Source of the DNA: Deltaproteobacteria bacterium | GTDB taxonomy: Bacteria; Desulfobacterota; Binatia; UBA12015 | Direction of reading: 5' to 3' | DNA length: 56,282 nucleotides | Assembly: GCA_029262355.1 (NCBI GenBank) | Contig: JAJCZO010000145.1 | Location: 1-56,282, forward strand | Shown here: positions 43,074 through 51,032 of the stretch, one piece after another | Position numbering within the stretch: the first letter of the stretch is position 1 | Layout of the letters: the number at the start of each line of letters is the position of its first letter | The notes under the pieces: model-generated | What the model was told of the DNA's origin: nothing | Seen by the model: the letters and a program-made list of their open reading frames with translations, nothing else | Database searches by the model: none | Program-made: the position numbers and the translations under genes

Positions 43074-44030
43074 ATGGCGATGTATCCCGAACCGGCAGAC
43101 CCCTCTCGGTTTTTCACTCAGGCGGAGCTCGAGACGTTCGAACGCGACGGCGTGATCTGCGCTCGTGGGTTGCTCGATCTGCCGACGGTCGAGCATCTTC
43201 GTACCGCTCTGGAGGATGCGATCGAGAGCCTCGCCGTCCTCGGCAAAGGGTTGAACCGCGCGAACGATGGGTTCCACGGAGACATCTTCGTCTGGAAGCT
43301 CCACGATGCGTTCCGTGATCTCGCGTTGTTCTCATCGTTGCCGGCTCTTGCGCAGCAGGTAATCGGGACGCAGACGATTCGATTCTTCTATGAGCAGTTC
43401 TTCGTGAAGCGTGCGGGGTGCCCGATCGACACGCCGTGGCACCAGGACATTCCGTTCTGGCCGGTCACGGGTTCGCAGATCGCGTCGTTCTGGATCACGC
43501 TCGATCCGGTCACGCGAGAATCGAGCGGACTTGAGTTCGTGCGCGGGTCGCACCGGTGGAGCGAGCGCTACAAGGCGATCACGCCCGGCCATGATCCGTA
43601 CATGATGGACACCGACTTGCCGCCGTCGCCGAATTTCGCCGAGCGCCGCGATGAGAACGATGTCGTGGGTTGGGACATGGAGCCGGGTGACGTCCTGCTC
43701 TTCGGGCCGGTCGTTTGCCATGGCTCCGCTGGGAACGCCTCGAACGCTACGGATCGCCGCGCCCTCGCGTTTCGTTACTGTGGTCCCGACGTCAGGTACG
43801 CCCCCCGTCACGCGACGATGCCTCTTCTATGGGACCACGGCCTCGAGGCTGGTGATTCGTTGTCGGGTCCTCTCTTCCCTCAGGTTTGGCCGCGCGTGAT
43901 CGAAGAGGAGATCGCGCGCCGGATGGAGGGCCCCGAGCCGCCGAGCGATGCTCAGCTCGGTAGCTTCTTGAAGCATGTTGCAGAGTCGGGCTTCGGGCCA
44001 GGCGCCAAGAAGCTCTCCGGCCTCCAGTAA
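43074..44030 (+). CDS. Phytanoyl-CoA dioxygenase family protein
   Basis: The 318-residue product shows the PhyH pattern: FERDGVICARGLL, the Fe-binding H-x-D in WHQDIPFWPV, SSGLEFVRGSHRW, the distal His in VVCHGSAGN and a following Arg region RRALAFRYCG. It closely resembles the environmental PhyH proteins that hydroxylate lipid or small-molecule substrates with Fe(II) and 2-oxoglutarate. The start is ATG 43074 or 43080; Shine-Dalgarno is distant. It is divergent from the thiolase gene by 163 bp. Confidence 0.9.
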   Translation: MAMYPEPADPSRFFTQAELETFERDGVICARGLLDLPTVEHLRTALEDAIESLAVLGKGLNRANDGFHGDIFVWKLHDAFRDLALFSSLPALAQQVIGTQTIRFFYEQFFVKRAGCPIDTPWHQDIPFWPVTGSQIASFWITLDPVTRESSGLEFVRGSHRWSERYKAITPGHDPYMMDTDLPPSPNFAERRDENDVVGWDMEPGDVLLFGPVVCHGSAGNASNATDRRALAFRYCGPDVRYAPRHATMPLLWDHGLEAGDSLSGPLFPQVWPRVIEEEIARRMEGPEPPSDAQLGSFLKHVAESGFGPGAKKLSGLQ

Positions 44031-44049
44031 GCTGGCCGGGCTGGAGGGG

Positions 44050-44934
44050 CTAGGTGGAACGGCGCCGACCAGTCCTGCGCAGCCCTCTGGCGAAGCCGGC
44101 GAGCTCGGTCATCGATCCGAACACCTGTGCGTCGGACGTCGAGTGGACCGAACGCGGCAACCCCCGCCCACCCAGAACCACCTCAGGCATCCTGCGAAAG
44201 GCTTTCGATATCTCCGCGAGATCCGCGCGCAGTTCGGAGGCGGAGAGCTCTATGCTGGAGGACCTCCAAACGAGCTTTGGATCACGGTGCCGCACGGCTG
44301 CGCGAAGCGCTCGACTCGGGGCGTTCGGGCCAAGGTTCAATGTTCGAAAGCCGAGCTCGGCAAGTACGACCGCACTCATCAGCGATGGAAGGAGATAGGG
44401 ATCGCCCTCGACCGCCCCGCCGATCGCCAATGGCGCGGTTTTCGGCACGGTGATCATGGCGCGAATCTCCATCAGCGCCTGCGCGCACGCGTCGACGGCT
44501 TGATGCTCGATCGCGATTCCCTCGGGGCCCTCCCTCCAGAGATGGCCAAGGACCTCGAGCGCGCTCCGGATCGGCCCGTCGCACAGCCCAGCTGCGGAGT
44601 CCCCTTGCACGAACGAAGAGACCAGCATCTGGCGGGCGGCGACGTCGTTCCCCTTGGAGAGAGCTTCGATGAGGGCTTCGGCGGTCGGACCGCCGCCGCC
44701 CCCTCGACTACGAGGCTCGGCGGGGCCCATGCCGAGCAGGTCGGGACGCAATAGATCCAGCCCGGCTTCCCGCACGAACCGGACCGCCTCGGCAAGTCGA
44801 ATCCGTCGGTGTCCTCCCGCTGTTCGCACGAACTGCAGGCGTCCGTCGTCCGCCCACCGCTTGACCGAGGATTCGCTCACCCCGACCGCTCGGGCGAGGT
44901 CGTTCGGGGAGAGAAAGGCCACTGGCTTCGCCAC
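44050..44934 (-). CDS. MerR/CarH-like regulator with degenerate B12 site
   Basis: The 294-residue product, start GTG 44934 chosen by alignment with its paralogue at 53598, has a MerR-type winged helix (~8-55, SESSVKRWADDGRL, TAGGHRR). A CarH/LitR-like four-helix plus Rossmann part follows. The Trp-x9-Glu-His motif of the cobalamin-sensing bundle is present (W133, E143-H144). The lower-axial-ligand motif (D/E)xHxxG is replaced by DPYLLP (D178-P183), so the Co-binding His is missing. LGPNAP of the cobalamin pocket remains. It may act independently of B12, as CarA of Myxococcus can. It is divergent from the SDR gene. Confidence 0.85.
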   Translation of the reverse strand: MAKPVAFLSPNDLARAVGVSESSVKRWADDGRLQFVRTAGGHRRIRLAEAVRFVREAGLDLLRPDLLGMGPAEPRSRGGGGGPTAEALIEALSKGNDVAARQMLVSSFVQGDSAAGLCDGPIRSALEVLGHLWREGPEGIAIEHQAVDACAQALMEIRAMITVPKTAPLAIGGAVEGDPYLLPSLMSAVVLAELGFRTLNLGPNAPSRALRAAVRHRDPKLVWRSSSIELSASELRADLAEISKAFRRMPEVVLGGRGLPRSVHSTSDAQVFGSMTELAGFARGLRRTGRRRST

Positions 44935-44990
44935 GATGAACGATTTGAGGGATCCAAGGACGGCAGTCAAGCAGGAGGAGGAACAATCTC

Positions 44991-45043
44991 TTGACACCTC
45001 CGAGGTTCCCCGTAGTTCTGTCTTGAACGAATTGAATGGTTTG
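44991..45043 (+). promoter_or_regulatory. Promoter with 9-bp direct repeats (putative LitR/CarH operator)
   Basis: A consensus -35 TTGACA lies at 44991-44996, facing the SDR gene. From 45017 to 45043 come units ending in TTG at 9-bp spacing: TCTGTCTTG, AACGAATTG, AATGGTTTG. The last unit resembles AATGTTTTG units at the 53466-53501 site in front of another regulator. Known CarH tetramers bind direct repeats, so this is a candidate self-regulated operator. Confidence 0.5.
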
Positions 45044-45075
45044 AAAGTCCTCTTGGACGAATGGAAGGACGCACA

Positions 45076-45129
45076 ATGCAGATCATTGTTACCGGAGCGA
45101 CTGGTCTCATCGGCAGACGAGCGGCATGA
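45076..45129 (+). pseudogene. 17-codon remnant of an SDR gene start
   Basis: ATG at 45076 follows GGAAGGACGC and encodes MQIIVTGATGLIGRRAA before a stop. This is a textbook NAD(P)-binding N-terminus (GATGxIG) of a nucleoside-diphosphate-sugar epimerase/TIGR01777-type protein, but the rest is absent. The next gene begins with its own GATGYIGGR. It is probably the relic of a deletion that removed one of two adjacent SDR genes. An alternative is a leader peptide. Confidence 0.55.
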
Positions 45130-45179
45130 CGACTGATGCGCGTAACGCCCCCGTTTTCGAAATGAGGAAGACCCTGTCG

Positions 45180-46628
45180 ATGTCCAACATCCTCATCGCC
45201 GGTGCGACCGGCTATATCGGCGGACGCCTCAGGATTCCTCTCGAGGCGGCTGGGTGCCGGGTTCGTTGTCTGGCTCGCAAGCCCGACCATCTCGAGCCGC
45301 GGGTCGGTCCGCATACGGAAGTCGTTCGTGGGGACGTCCTCGACTACGACAGTTTGGTCTCGGCACTGCGCGACGTCGATTGTGCCTACTATCTGGTGCA
45401 CTCGATGGGCTCCTCGAACTCCTTTGAAGAGTTGGACCGGGCCGGCGCGGAGAACTTTGGCCGAGCCGCGCGGAAGGTCGGTCTGCGTCGAATCGTGTAC
45501 GTCGGAGGGCTTGGCGACAAGCAGGGTGAGCTCTCACCGCACCTGCGAAGCCGTCACGAGGTCGGAGAAATTCTGCGCGAGTCCGGCGTTCCGGTCGTCG
45601 AGCTTCGCGCGTCCATCGTAATCGGGTCCGGGAGCTTGTCGTTCGAGATGGTGCGTGCGCTGGTTGAACGGTTGCCGGTCATGGTCACGCCGCGTTGGGT
45701 TTCCATTCCCGCCCAGCCCGTCGCGATCGACGATCTCCTGGCGTACCTGGTCTCCGCAATGGAGATGGACCTTCCCGGGAACCCGATCTTCGAGATCGGC
45801 GGCGGGGAGGTCGTCACCTACGGCGAGCTCCTGCGCGAGTATGCGCGCCAGCGAAACCTCCGTCGACTGATGATCCCGGTTCCCGTGCTCACACCGCGCC
45901 TGTCGAGCCTGTGGCTCGGATTGGTGACGCCGCTCTATGCCCGTGTGGGCCGAAAGCTGATCGAGAGCATCTACCACCCGACAGTCGTTCGCGATGACAC
46001 CGCTCTGAAGACCTTCGACATACGTCCGATGGGCGTGCGGGATGCGATCGCTCGCGCTTTGAGAAACGAAGACCAGGAGTTCGCGCAGACGCGGTGGTCG
46101 GATCCGGCTTCCGCGGCGGTGGAGTCCCTGGATTGGGGCGGGAGCCGGTTCGGAAACCGTCTGGTGGACTCTCGCACGATCTCGGTGCGTCGCAGCGTTC
46201 CAGACGCCTTCTCGCCCATCCGGCGTATCGGTGGAGAGACGGGCTGGTACTACGGTGATTGGCTTTGGCAGCTTCGAGGCTTCCTCGATCTACTCGTCGG
46301 CGGCGCCGGAATGCGCCGAGGACGGACTCGGCGCGATGGGATCGCGGTGGGTGACACCTTGGACTGTTGGCGGGTCGAAGCCTTCGAGCCCGACCGGCGT
46401 CTTCGCCTCGCGGCGGAGATGAAGCTGCCTGGCCGCGCGTGGCTCGAGTTCGAGGTGGAGGAGATTCCGGATGGCTCTTTGATTCGCCAGACCGCAATCT
46501 TCGATCCGGTCGGTCTCGCCGGGCTGTTCTATTGGTATGGAATCTATCCTCTCCACAAGGCGGTGTTCCACGGAATGCTGAGGGGCATCGCAAACGAGTC
46601 GGCGGTCGAGGGACTCACACGGAGTTGA
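45180..46628 (+). CDS. SDR-family protein with DUF2867 C-terminus
   Basis: The ~482-residue product has an atypical/complex-I-assembly-type SDR domain: ILIAGATGYIGGRL at the N-terminus, AYYLVHSMGS, then VVELRASIVIGSGSLSFEM. A C-terminal ~160-residue DUF2867-like domain contains GWYYGDWLW, RDGIAVGDTLDCWRV and a YWYGIYPLH stretch. Relatives are frequent in LitR/photolyase clusters, where they are thought to handle membrane lipids or quinones. AGGAAG precedes ATG 45180; an earlier ATG at 45126 is possible. It is divergent from a MerR/CarH-like gene and behind a repeat-containing promoter. Confidence 0.87.
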   Translation: MSNILIAGATGYIGGRLRIPLEAAGCRVRCLARKPDHLEPRVGPHTEVVRGDVLDYDSLVSALRDVDCAYYLVHSMGSSNSFEELDRAGAENFGRAARKVGLRRIVYVGGLGDKQGELSPHLRSRHEVGEILRESGVPVVELRASIVIGSGSLSFEMVRALVERLPVMVTPRWVSIPAQPVAIDDLLAYLVSAMEMDLPGNPIFEIGGGEVVTYGELLREYARQRNLRRLMIPVPVLTPRLSSLWLGLVTPLYARVGRKLIESIYHPTVVRDDTALKTFDIRPMGVRDAIARALRNEDQEFAQTRWSDPASAAVESLDWGGSRFGNRLVDSRTISVRRSVPDAFSPIRRIGGETGWYYGDWLWQLRGFLDLLVGGAGMRRGRTRRDGIAVGDTLDCWRVEAFEPDRRLRLAAEMKLPGRAWLEFEVEEIPDGSLIRQTAIFDPVGLAGLFYWYGIYPLHKAVFHGMLRGIANESAVEGLTRS

Positions 46629-46650
46629 ACCTCGCGACGGGAGGGCGCCA

Positions 46651-47679
46651 TTGACGCGACGACCGATTGCGCGCAGACCACGAGGGATGATGCCGGCGGT
46701 CCGAGTGACTCTCGTCTTGGGTCTCCTGGCGATTCTTGGCTGCTCTTCCGTGGTTCGTCCTGGACCTCTGAGCGCGGGGTCCTTCGAGTTGGAGGCGGGA
46801 CCAGGGGGAGGTGCCGGAGAGCGCGAGTTCCTTCTCCACATCCCAGCGCAATACGACCGGCATGAGCCGCTGCCCTTAGTGCTGGCCTTCCACGGGTCCT
46901 TCAGCTCGGCGGAAGAGATGGAGGAGGAGAGTGGGCTCAGCCGGCTGTCCGAGCAGAAAGGCTTCGCCGTTGCCTATCCCTTCGGCCACGGCTTTCTCGG
47001 ACTCCTCCAGCACTGGAACAGCGGCCATTGCTGCGGCCCGGCCTACGAGCGCAACATCGATGACGTCGAGTTTGCACGCCAAGTGATTTCGTCCACCGAG
47101 GCTAGGATCACGGTGGATCGTACCCGGATCTATGTCGTCGGCATGTCGAACGGCGCAATGTTGGCGCATCGTGTTGCCGCGGAGCTGTCGGACCGGGTCG
47201 CCGCCGCGGCGGCGGTTTCCGGCACGATCGGCGGGCGCCCCGCCGACGACGAGGACGTTTGGCGGGTGCCCGTGCCGAGTCGACCGGTTCCGATGCTCAT
47301 CATGCATGGGGACGCAGACGAGGTCGTGCCCTACGAGGGAGGGCACGATCCGTACAGCCTCTCGGGGAGAACGTGGTTGTCGGTGGACGAAACCGTGGCG
47401 TTCTGGCGCCGAGCCAACCACGCCAGCCGAGAGCTCCCGCTCGCCTCGTTGCAGGGCGGCCGAGTCGTGCGACGCGAGTGGCGAGGGACGGGGCCATCGT
47501 CGGGAGTCGTACTCTACGAAATCGCCGGCTGGGAGCACGCCTGGCCCGGGGGGCCCTACACGCGAGACCTGCCCTCGGCCGATCCGTTGTCGGGTTTCGA
47601 GGCTGCCGACCCGATCTGGGAGTTTCTCGCCCGGTACCGACGCGAGCCCGAGCCAGTCGAGCCGACCCGCGATCACTAA
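46651..47679 (+). CDS. LpqC/PHB-depolymerase-like lipoprotein esterase
   Basis: The ~342-residue protein starts at a TTG preceded by GGGAGG, or at ATG 46687. Its hydrophobic signal ends in the lipobox LAILGC. Alpha/beta hydrolase landmarks: LVLAFHGSFSSAEEM (oxyanion), nucleophile Ser in VGMSNGAML, Asp in MHGDADEVVPY and His in GWEHAWPGG. Cys pair HCCG is typical of this esterase group (feruloyl esterase/PHB depolymerase). It acts outside the inner membrane. It follows the SDR gene by 22 bp on the same strand. Confidence 0.88.
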   Translation: MTRRPIARRPRGMMPAVRVTLVLGLLAILGCSSVVRPGPLSAGSFELEAGPGGGAGEREFLLHIPAQYDRHEPLPLVLAFHGSFSSAEEMEEESGLSRLSEQKGFAVAYPFGHGFLGLLQHWNSGHCCGPAYERNIDDVEFARQVISSTEARITVDRTRIYVVGMSNGAMLAHRVAAELSDRVAAAAAVSGTIGGRPADDEDVWRVPVPSRPVPMLIMHGDADEVVPYEGGHDPYSLSGRTWLSVDETVAFWRRANHASRELPLASLQGGRVVRREWRGTGPSSGVVLYEIAGWEHAWPGGPYTRDLPSADPLSGFEAADPIWEFLARYRREPEPVEPTRDH

Positions 47680-47840
47680 GGTCATCGAGAGGCGGACCGA
47701 GCCTGGTACGCCGATTCGCACCCGGGGCCAAGGCGGGGAAACGAGGCGAGCGCCGGGCATTCTCGCGGGCCCTTCACAACGCGGGCCCTTGTGGGACGGG
47801 GAGTTCCTGGCGACGGGAAGAGGTTTTCATGAGCCCGCGG

Positions 47841-48860
47841 CTAGGAAGCTCGAGGCGGCATCCGCGCGTCAATCCAGAGGTCCAGCTCCCTCCACCGTTC
47901 GAACAGCCATCCCCTGCGTGCTTCGTGATCGTGCGGGATCGAGACGGCGGGTATGCGCCAGAATGCGGCCCGCACGCGACTTCCAACGAGGCTCCCCGAG
48001 GCGAGATCGGTGAGTCGCATGGTGCCTTCGAAGCCCGTGTGCGCGCAGAACACCACATCGGCTTCAGGGCACTCGTCGAGAAGAGCGAGGGAGCCGCCGA
48101 GCCGAGGCGGCAGGACGTGCTCGAGCTCGCGAGAGCGGTTCAGGAGGTCCGTATCGCCGCTGGCTGCGATCCGGGCCAAGACGGACGCCCGCCGCTGTGG
48201 CGTAAAGCGCGTCCCTTCCGGGTAGATGAGGACGCCCTCGCTCGGGCCGAGGTCGCGGGCGAGCGTCCGAATCTTCTGGATCTCCGTCGCACTGATCCTG
48301 GCTCCGCGCTCGACGAAGCAGTTGGGCAGTCGATGCCCGACGATGTCGAGGCAAGGGTCCCAAAGGAGCTCGCGCTTGAGCACGTACCGCAGTCGGTGCC
48401 CTCGCCGAGCGGAAAGATAGGTCGCGGCCAGCACGGTATCGGCGACGCTCACGTGACGAACGAAGAGAAGAAACGGACCGTCGCCCCGGGGAACGACGTC
48501 GCTGCCTTCGACGTCTATCCGGAGACCGAATAGGACTCGTACACCGGCGAGCAGCATCGAGGCCCACCAACATTGCAGTCGGAAGTGTTCGTCGAGCCAG
48601 TCCGGACCCGATCGAGTGCCCGTTAGGCCGAATCGCAGCCACAACCATCCGCTCACCACGATTCCCACGGTCTCGCAGCCGAGGTAGTAGACGACGAAGA
48701 GGAGAGCTCGTGTTGCTCCCAAGCGTGATCCCCGGGCGAGGTCCGTGACTGTGACGATCGGGAGGAGGAATGGAAGCGAGGTGAGGCCGACGAGAAACCC
48801 GACGGTGAACGTCGGTATCGTGATGAGGCGACGCAGGACTCGATTCGCGCGATCGGACAC
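47841..48860 (-). CDS. PlsC-type 1-acylglycerol-phosphate acyltransferase-like
   Basis: The 339-residue membrane protein starts at a GTG with GGAGG just upstream. N-terminal transmembrane helices (~10-110) precede the acyltransferase domain. The H(x4)D motif occurs in FVRHVSVADT, and the YPEGTR motif follows about 100 residues later. PlsC-like enzymes acylate lysophospholipids or related alcohols at the cytoplasmic membrane. It is last of a three-gene minus-strand operon with a membrane protein and a chalcone-isomerase-like protein, downstream of the possible LitR-controlled promoter. Confidence 0.87.
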   Translation of the reverse strand: MSDRANRVLRRLITIPTFTVGFLVGLTSLPFLLPIVTVTDLARGSRLGATRALLFVVYYLGCETVGIVVSGWLWLRFGLTGTRSGPDWLDEHFRLQCWWASMLLAGVRVLFGLRIDVEGSDVVPRGDGPFLLFVRHVSVADTVLAATYLSARRGHRLRYVLKRELLWDPCLDIVGHRLPNCFVERGARISATEIQKIRTLARDLGPSEGVLIYPEGTRFTPQRRASVLARIAASGDTDLLNRSRELEHVLPPRLGGSLALLDECPEADVVFCAHTGFEGTMRLTDLASGSLVGSRVRAAFWRIPAVSIPHDHEARRGWLFERWRELDLWIDARMPPRAS

Positions 48861-48871
48861 GATGCCTCCGG

Positions 48872-49453
48872 TCAGAGGGGAAAGTAGGCTGGCCAGACCA
48901 GCGCATCCAGCACCGCGGTCTGAAACGAGAAGAGTGCCGCTCCGAGGACGGCGAGCGACCGGGCTCCCTTCCGCCCCGGGGGGGATGCCGTTGCGATCGC
49001 CGCGATCAAAGAGAGCGACGCGGCTCCGACGACGAGGAGCACCGCTCGAATCGAGAGCCAAAGAACCGGGTCGGGTGCCGCCAGCATCTCGAAGGTGAGA
49101 GGCATCCAAGAGGCGGACGGCAGGAGTACGCCGATGTAGATCACGTTGAACGCGCCGAAACCGTAGCGGCCGAATATTCGAACGTCATGGGTATCGAGCG
49201 AGAAGAGAATGTACGGCGTGAAGAGGAAGTACCCCGCCGCGGCGAGCAGCATCGAAACGGTGTAGAGGGGTTGGAGGCTTTCGGGGACGCCGCCCCAGAC
49301 CGCCCCGGAGCTTTGCGGATGCACCGCAAGGCCGATGATGTAGCTTGCGAGTACGGCGATCCCACCGAGCACGTTCAGCCACACGAAGAGTTTCCGCCCC
49401 GTCTGGTTCGAGATTGCCGGGGATGGCGGTGCTGGTACTGCCACGGTACTCAC
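48872..49453 (-). CDS. Hypothetical multi-pass membrane protein
   Basis: The 193-residue product starts at a GTG overlapping the stop of the upstream chalcone-isomerase-like gene (GTGA). About five hydrophobic helices are visible, with an N-terminal cytoplasmic Pro/Thr-rich tail. I do not recognise the family. Segments include VWLNVLGGIAVLASYIIGL and GFGAFNVIYIGVLL. Position in the operon suggests a role in membrane lipid composition or light-stress response. Confidence 0.75.
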   Translation of the reverse strand: MSTVAVPAPPSPAISNQTGRKLFVWLNVLGGIAVLASYIIGLAVHPQSSGAVWGGVPESLQPLYTVSMLLAAAGYFLFTPYILFSLDTHDVRIFGRYGFGAFNVIYIGVLLPSASWMPLTFEMLAAPDPVLWLSIRAVLLVVGAASLSLIAAIATASPPGRKGARSLAVLGAALFSFQTAVLDALVWPAYFPL

Positions 49454-50046
49454 GATACGCCCAAGAGATTGGCCTTGAGCGACGCGTCGAGCGGTTCTTC
49501 GCCAAGCCAGATGTCGAAGAAGGCCGCCGCGAAGTCCTCGCCCTCAACGAGCCCGAGGCGCGCCCCGTTGAGCGACAGCTCGGTGCCAACCTCCGGGACA
49601 TACGTGAGTGAGTACCGGTCGCCCGGTTGCACATCGCGGTAGAGTTCGTTCAGGCGCTCGATCCGCGGTTCGAGCGCGAGGTAGGTCGCATCGTCGACGT
49701 TTCGAGCGATGCCCTCTCGTGTCGCGTCCGCGAAGCCCGAGGCCGGAATCGACCAGAAGTACTCGATCTCGAGTCGTAGCCCCAGCTCATGGAGCGCCAC
49801 CACCGGTCGCGCTGTCGGCTCGACGTAGAGCGCGGCGACGTATGCTTTCAGGAAGATCTTGTAGCGTAGGAGAGCCGCCCCACGGAGCTCCAGGTCGCGA
49901 CCCTCGACGGAAAGTCTGTCCGAGAACGTGACGCCCTCGACGACTGCGGCGTGCACGGGACGCGCGGAGAAGAAGAGCCCGATGAGCGCTAGAAGAACGA
50001 GGGCGCGAGCAGTGGTTTCCAGCGTGAGCCGGTTTTCGAAGTTCAT
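49450..50046 (-). CDS. Chalcone isomerase-like exported protein
   Basis: The 198-residue product has a signal peptide ending near VHAA. The mature part matches the bacterial chalcone-isomerase-like family: VEGVTFSDRL, LELRGAALLRYKIFLKAYVAALYV, and a C-terminal GEDFAAAFFDIWLGEEPL. Bacterial members are thought to bind fatty acids rather than act on flavonoids. It is the first gene of the operon with the membrane protein and acyltransferase. There is no ribosome site, and the predicted -10 lies so close to ATG that the message may be leaderless. Confidence 0.88.
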   Translation of the reverse strand: MNFENRLTLETTARALVLLALIGLFFSARPVHAAVVEGVTFSDRLSVEGRDLELRGAALLRYKIFLKAYVAALYVEPTARPVVALHELGLRLEIEYFWSIPASGFADATREGIARNVDDATYLALEPRIERLNELYRDVQPGDRYSLTYVPEVGTELSLNGARLGLVEGEDFAAAFFDIWLGEEPLDASLKANLLGVS

Positions 50047-50052
50047 GACGAG

Positions 50053-50095
50053 AGGATATTTCGCTTCGCATAGCTGTCAAGATAATTTCTAGACA
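50053..50095 (-). promoter_or_regulatory. Promoter and overlapping dyad before the chalcone isomerase-like operon
   Basis: On the minus strand TTGACA (50075-50080) and TATCCT (50053-50058) are 16 bp apart, with ATG six bases beyond. An imperfect palindrome TGTCAAGATAATTTCTAGACA (50075-50095) overlaps the -35. It sits between this operon and the divergent CarH-like gene, fitting an operator for that regulator. Confidence 0.55.
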
Positions 50096-50129
50096 AACGG
50101 ACGCCGGAAAGACTAGAGTTTCGGGAAGG

Positions 50130-51032
50130 ATGGCCTCCGTAGTCCAACCCAACGCAGATCACGTGACGTACCCGCTCCGGGTCGTCGTCGAAGCCACCGG
50201 CCTCTCGGAGCACGTCTTGCGAGCCTGGGAGCGCCGTCACTCGATCGTGCAACCGCAGCGCACTCCCGGTGGGAGCCGTCGATATCGGGCACGCGAGATC
50301 GACCGTCTGCGGCTGGCCAAGAGTGCGGTGGAGGTCGGCCACCGGATCGGCGATCTGGCCCAGCTCTCCGACCAGGAGCTTCGCGCGTTCGTCCAGAGGC
50401 CGATGAGTGCTCCGGTGGGCGCCGTCGAGCGAGTCGTTGGGGCCCTAGGACGGTTCGACGGCAACGAGGCCGAGCGAGAGATCGGGGTTCAGCTCTCCGC
50501 GCTGGGAGGGGTCTCCTTCTGTCGGTCCTTTGTTGGCCCACTCCTGGAGCGAATCGGTGAAGAGTGGGCAAGCCAGCGGCTGTGTGTCGCGTCAGAGCAC
50601 ATCGGTTCGGCCTTGGTGCGCTCGGCTCTTGGAGGGATCCTGCGCGCGAACCGATCTGGGACTTCGGGGCCGACCGTGCTGTTCACGACACTGGCGCCCG
50701 AGACGCATGAGTTGGGCGCGCTCATGGCCGCGATCGTCGCCGGGGCGGCAGGGATCACTCCGCACTTCCTCGGCAGCGACTTGCCGGTCGGGGAGATCGT
50801 CGGCGCCGCATCCGGCGCCGCGGCCCGCGCGGTCGCGGTCAGCGTCGTGTCGAACGGGGATTCGGCGACTGCCCGGAACGTGCGGGCGCTTCGCCGAAGA
50901 CTGCCGCGTTCCACGCATTTGTGGGTCGGGGGTCGTGGAGCGCCGTCCCTCGTGCTTCCGAGGGGTGCGGAAGTCGTGTCGACCCTCGAGGATCTGGAAT
51001 CCCGGTCTCGGCTGCTGCTTCTACAGCGATGA
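50130..51032 (+). CDS. CarH/LitR-type B12-dependent photoreceptor regulator
   Basis: The 300-residue product has a MerR DNA-binding domain (~14-80, LRAWERRH, GGSRRYR). A light-sensing bundle follows with W146-x9-E156-H157, then a B12-binding Rossmann part with E191-T-H193-E-L-G (the (D/E)xHxxG lower-ligand motif) and LGSDLP. All signatures of adenosylcobalamin-dependent CarH are present: it would repress in the dark and release DNA after light cleaves the Co-C bond. Its stop overlaps the photolyase start (ATGA), tying the sensor to DNA repair. Confidence 0.9.
   Translation: MASVVQPNADHVTYPLRVVVEATGLSEHVLRAWERRHSIVQPQRTPGGSRRYRAREIDRLRLAKSAVEVGHRIGDLAQLSDQELRAFVQRPMSAPVGAVERVVGALGRFDGNEAEREIGVQLSALGGVSFCRSFVGPLLERIGEEWASQRLCVASEHIGSALVRSALGGILRANRSGTSGPTVLFTTLAPETHELGALMAAIVAGAAGITPHFLGSDLPVGEIVGAASGAAARAVAVSVVSNGDSATARNVRALRRRLPRSTHLWVGGRGAPSLVLPRGAEVVSTLEDLESRSRLLLLQR

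Noticed and set aside
47760-47800. Pair of GCGGGCCCTT direct repeats between the esterase and acyltransferase genes
   Set aside because: Only 11 bp long, GC-rich and without hairpin or T-run. Chance in this base composition is the simpler explanation.
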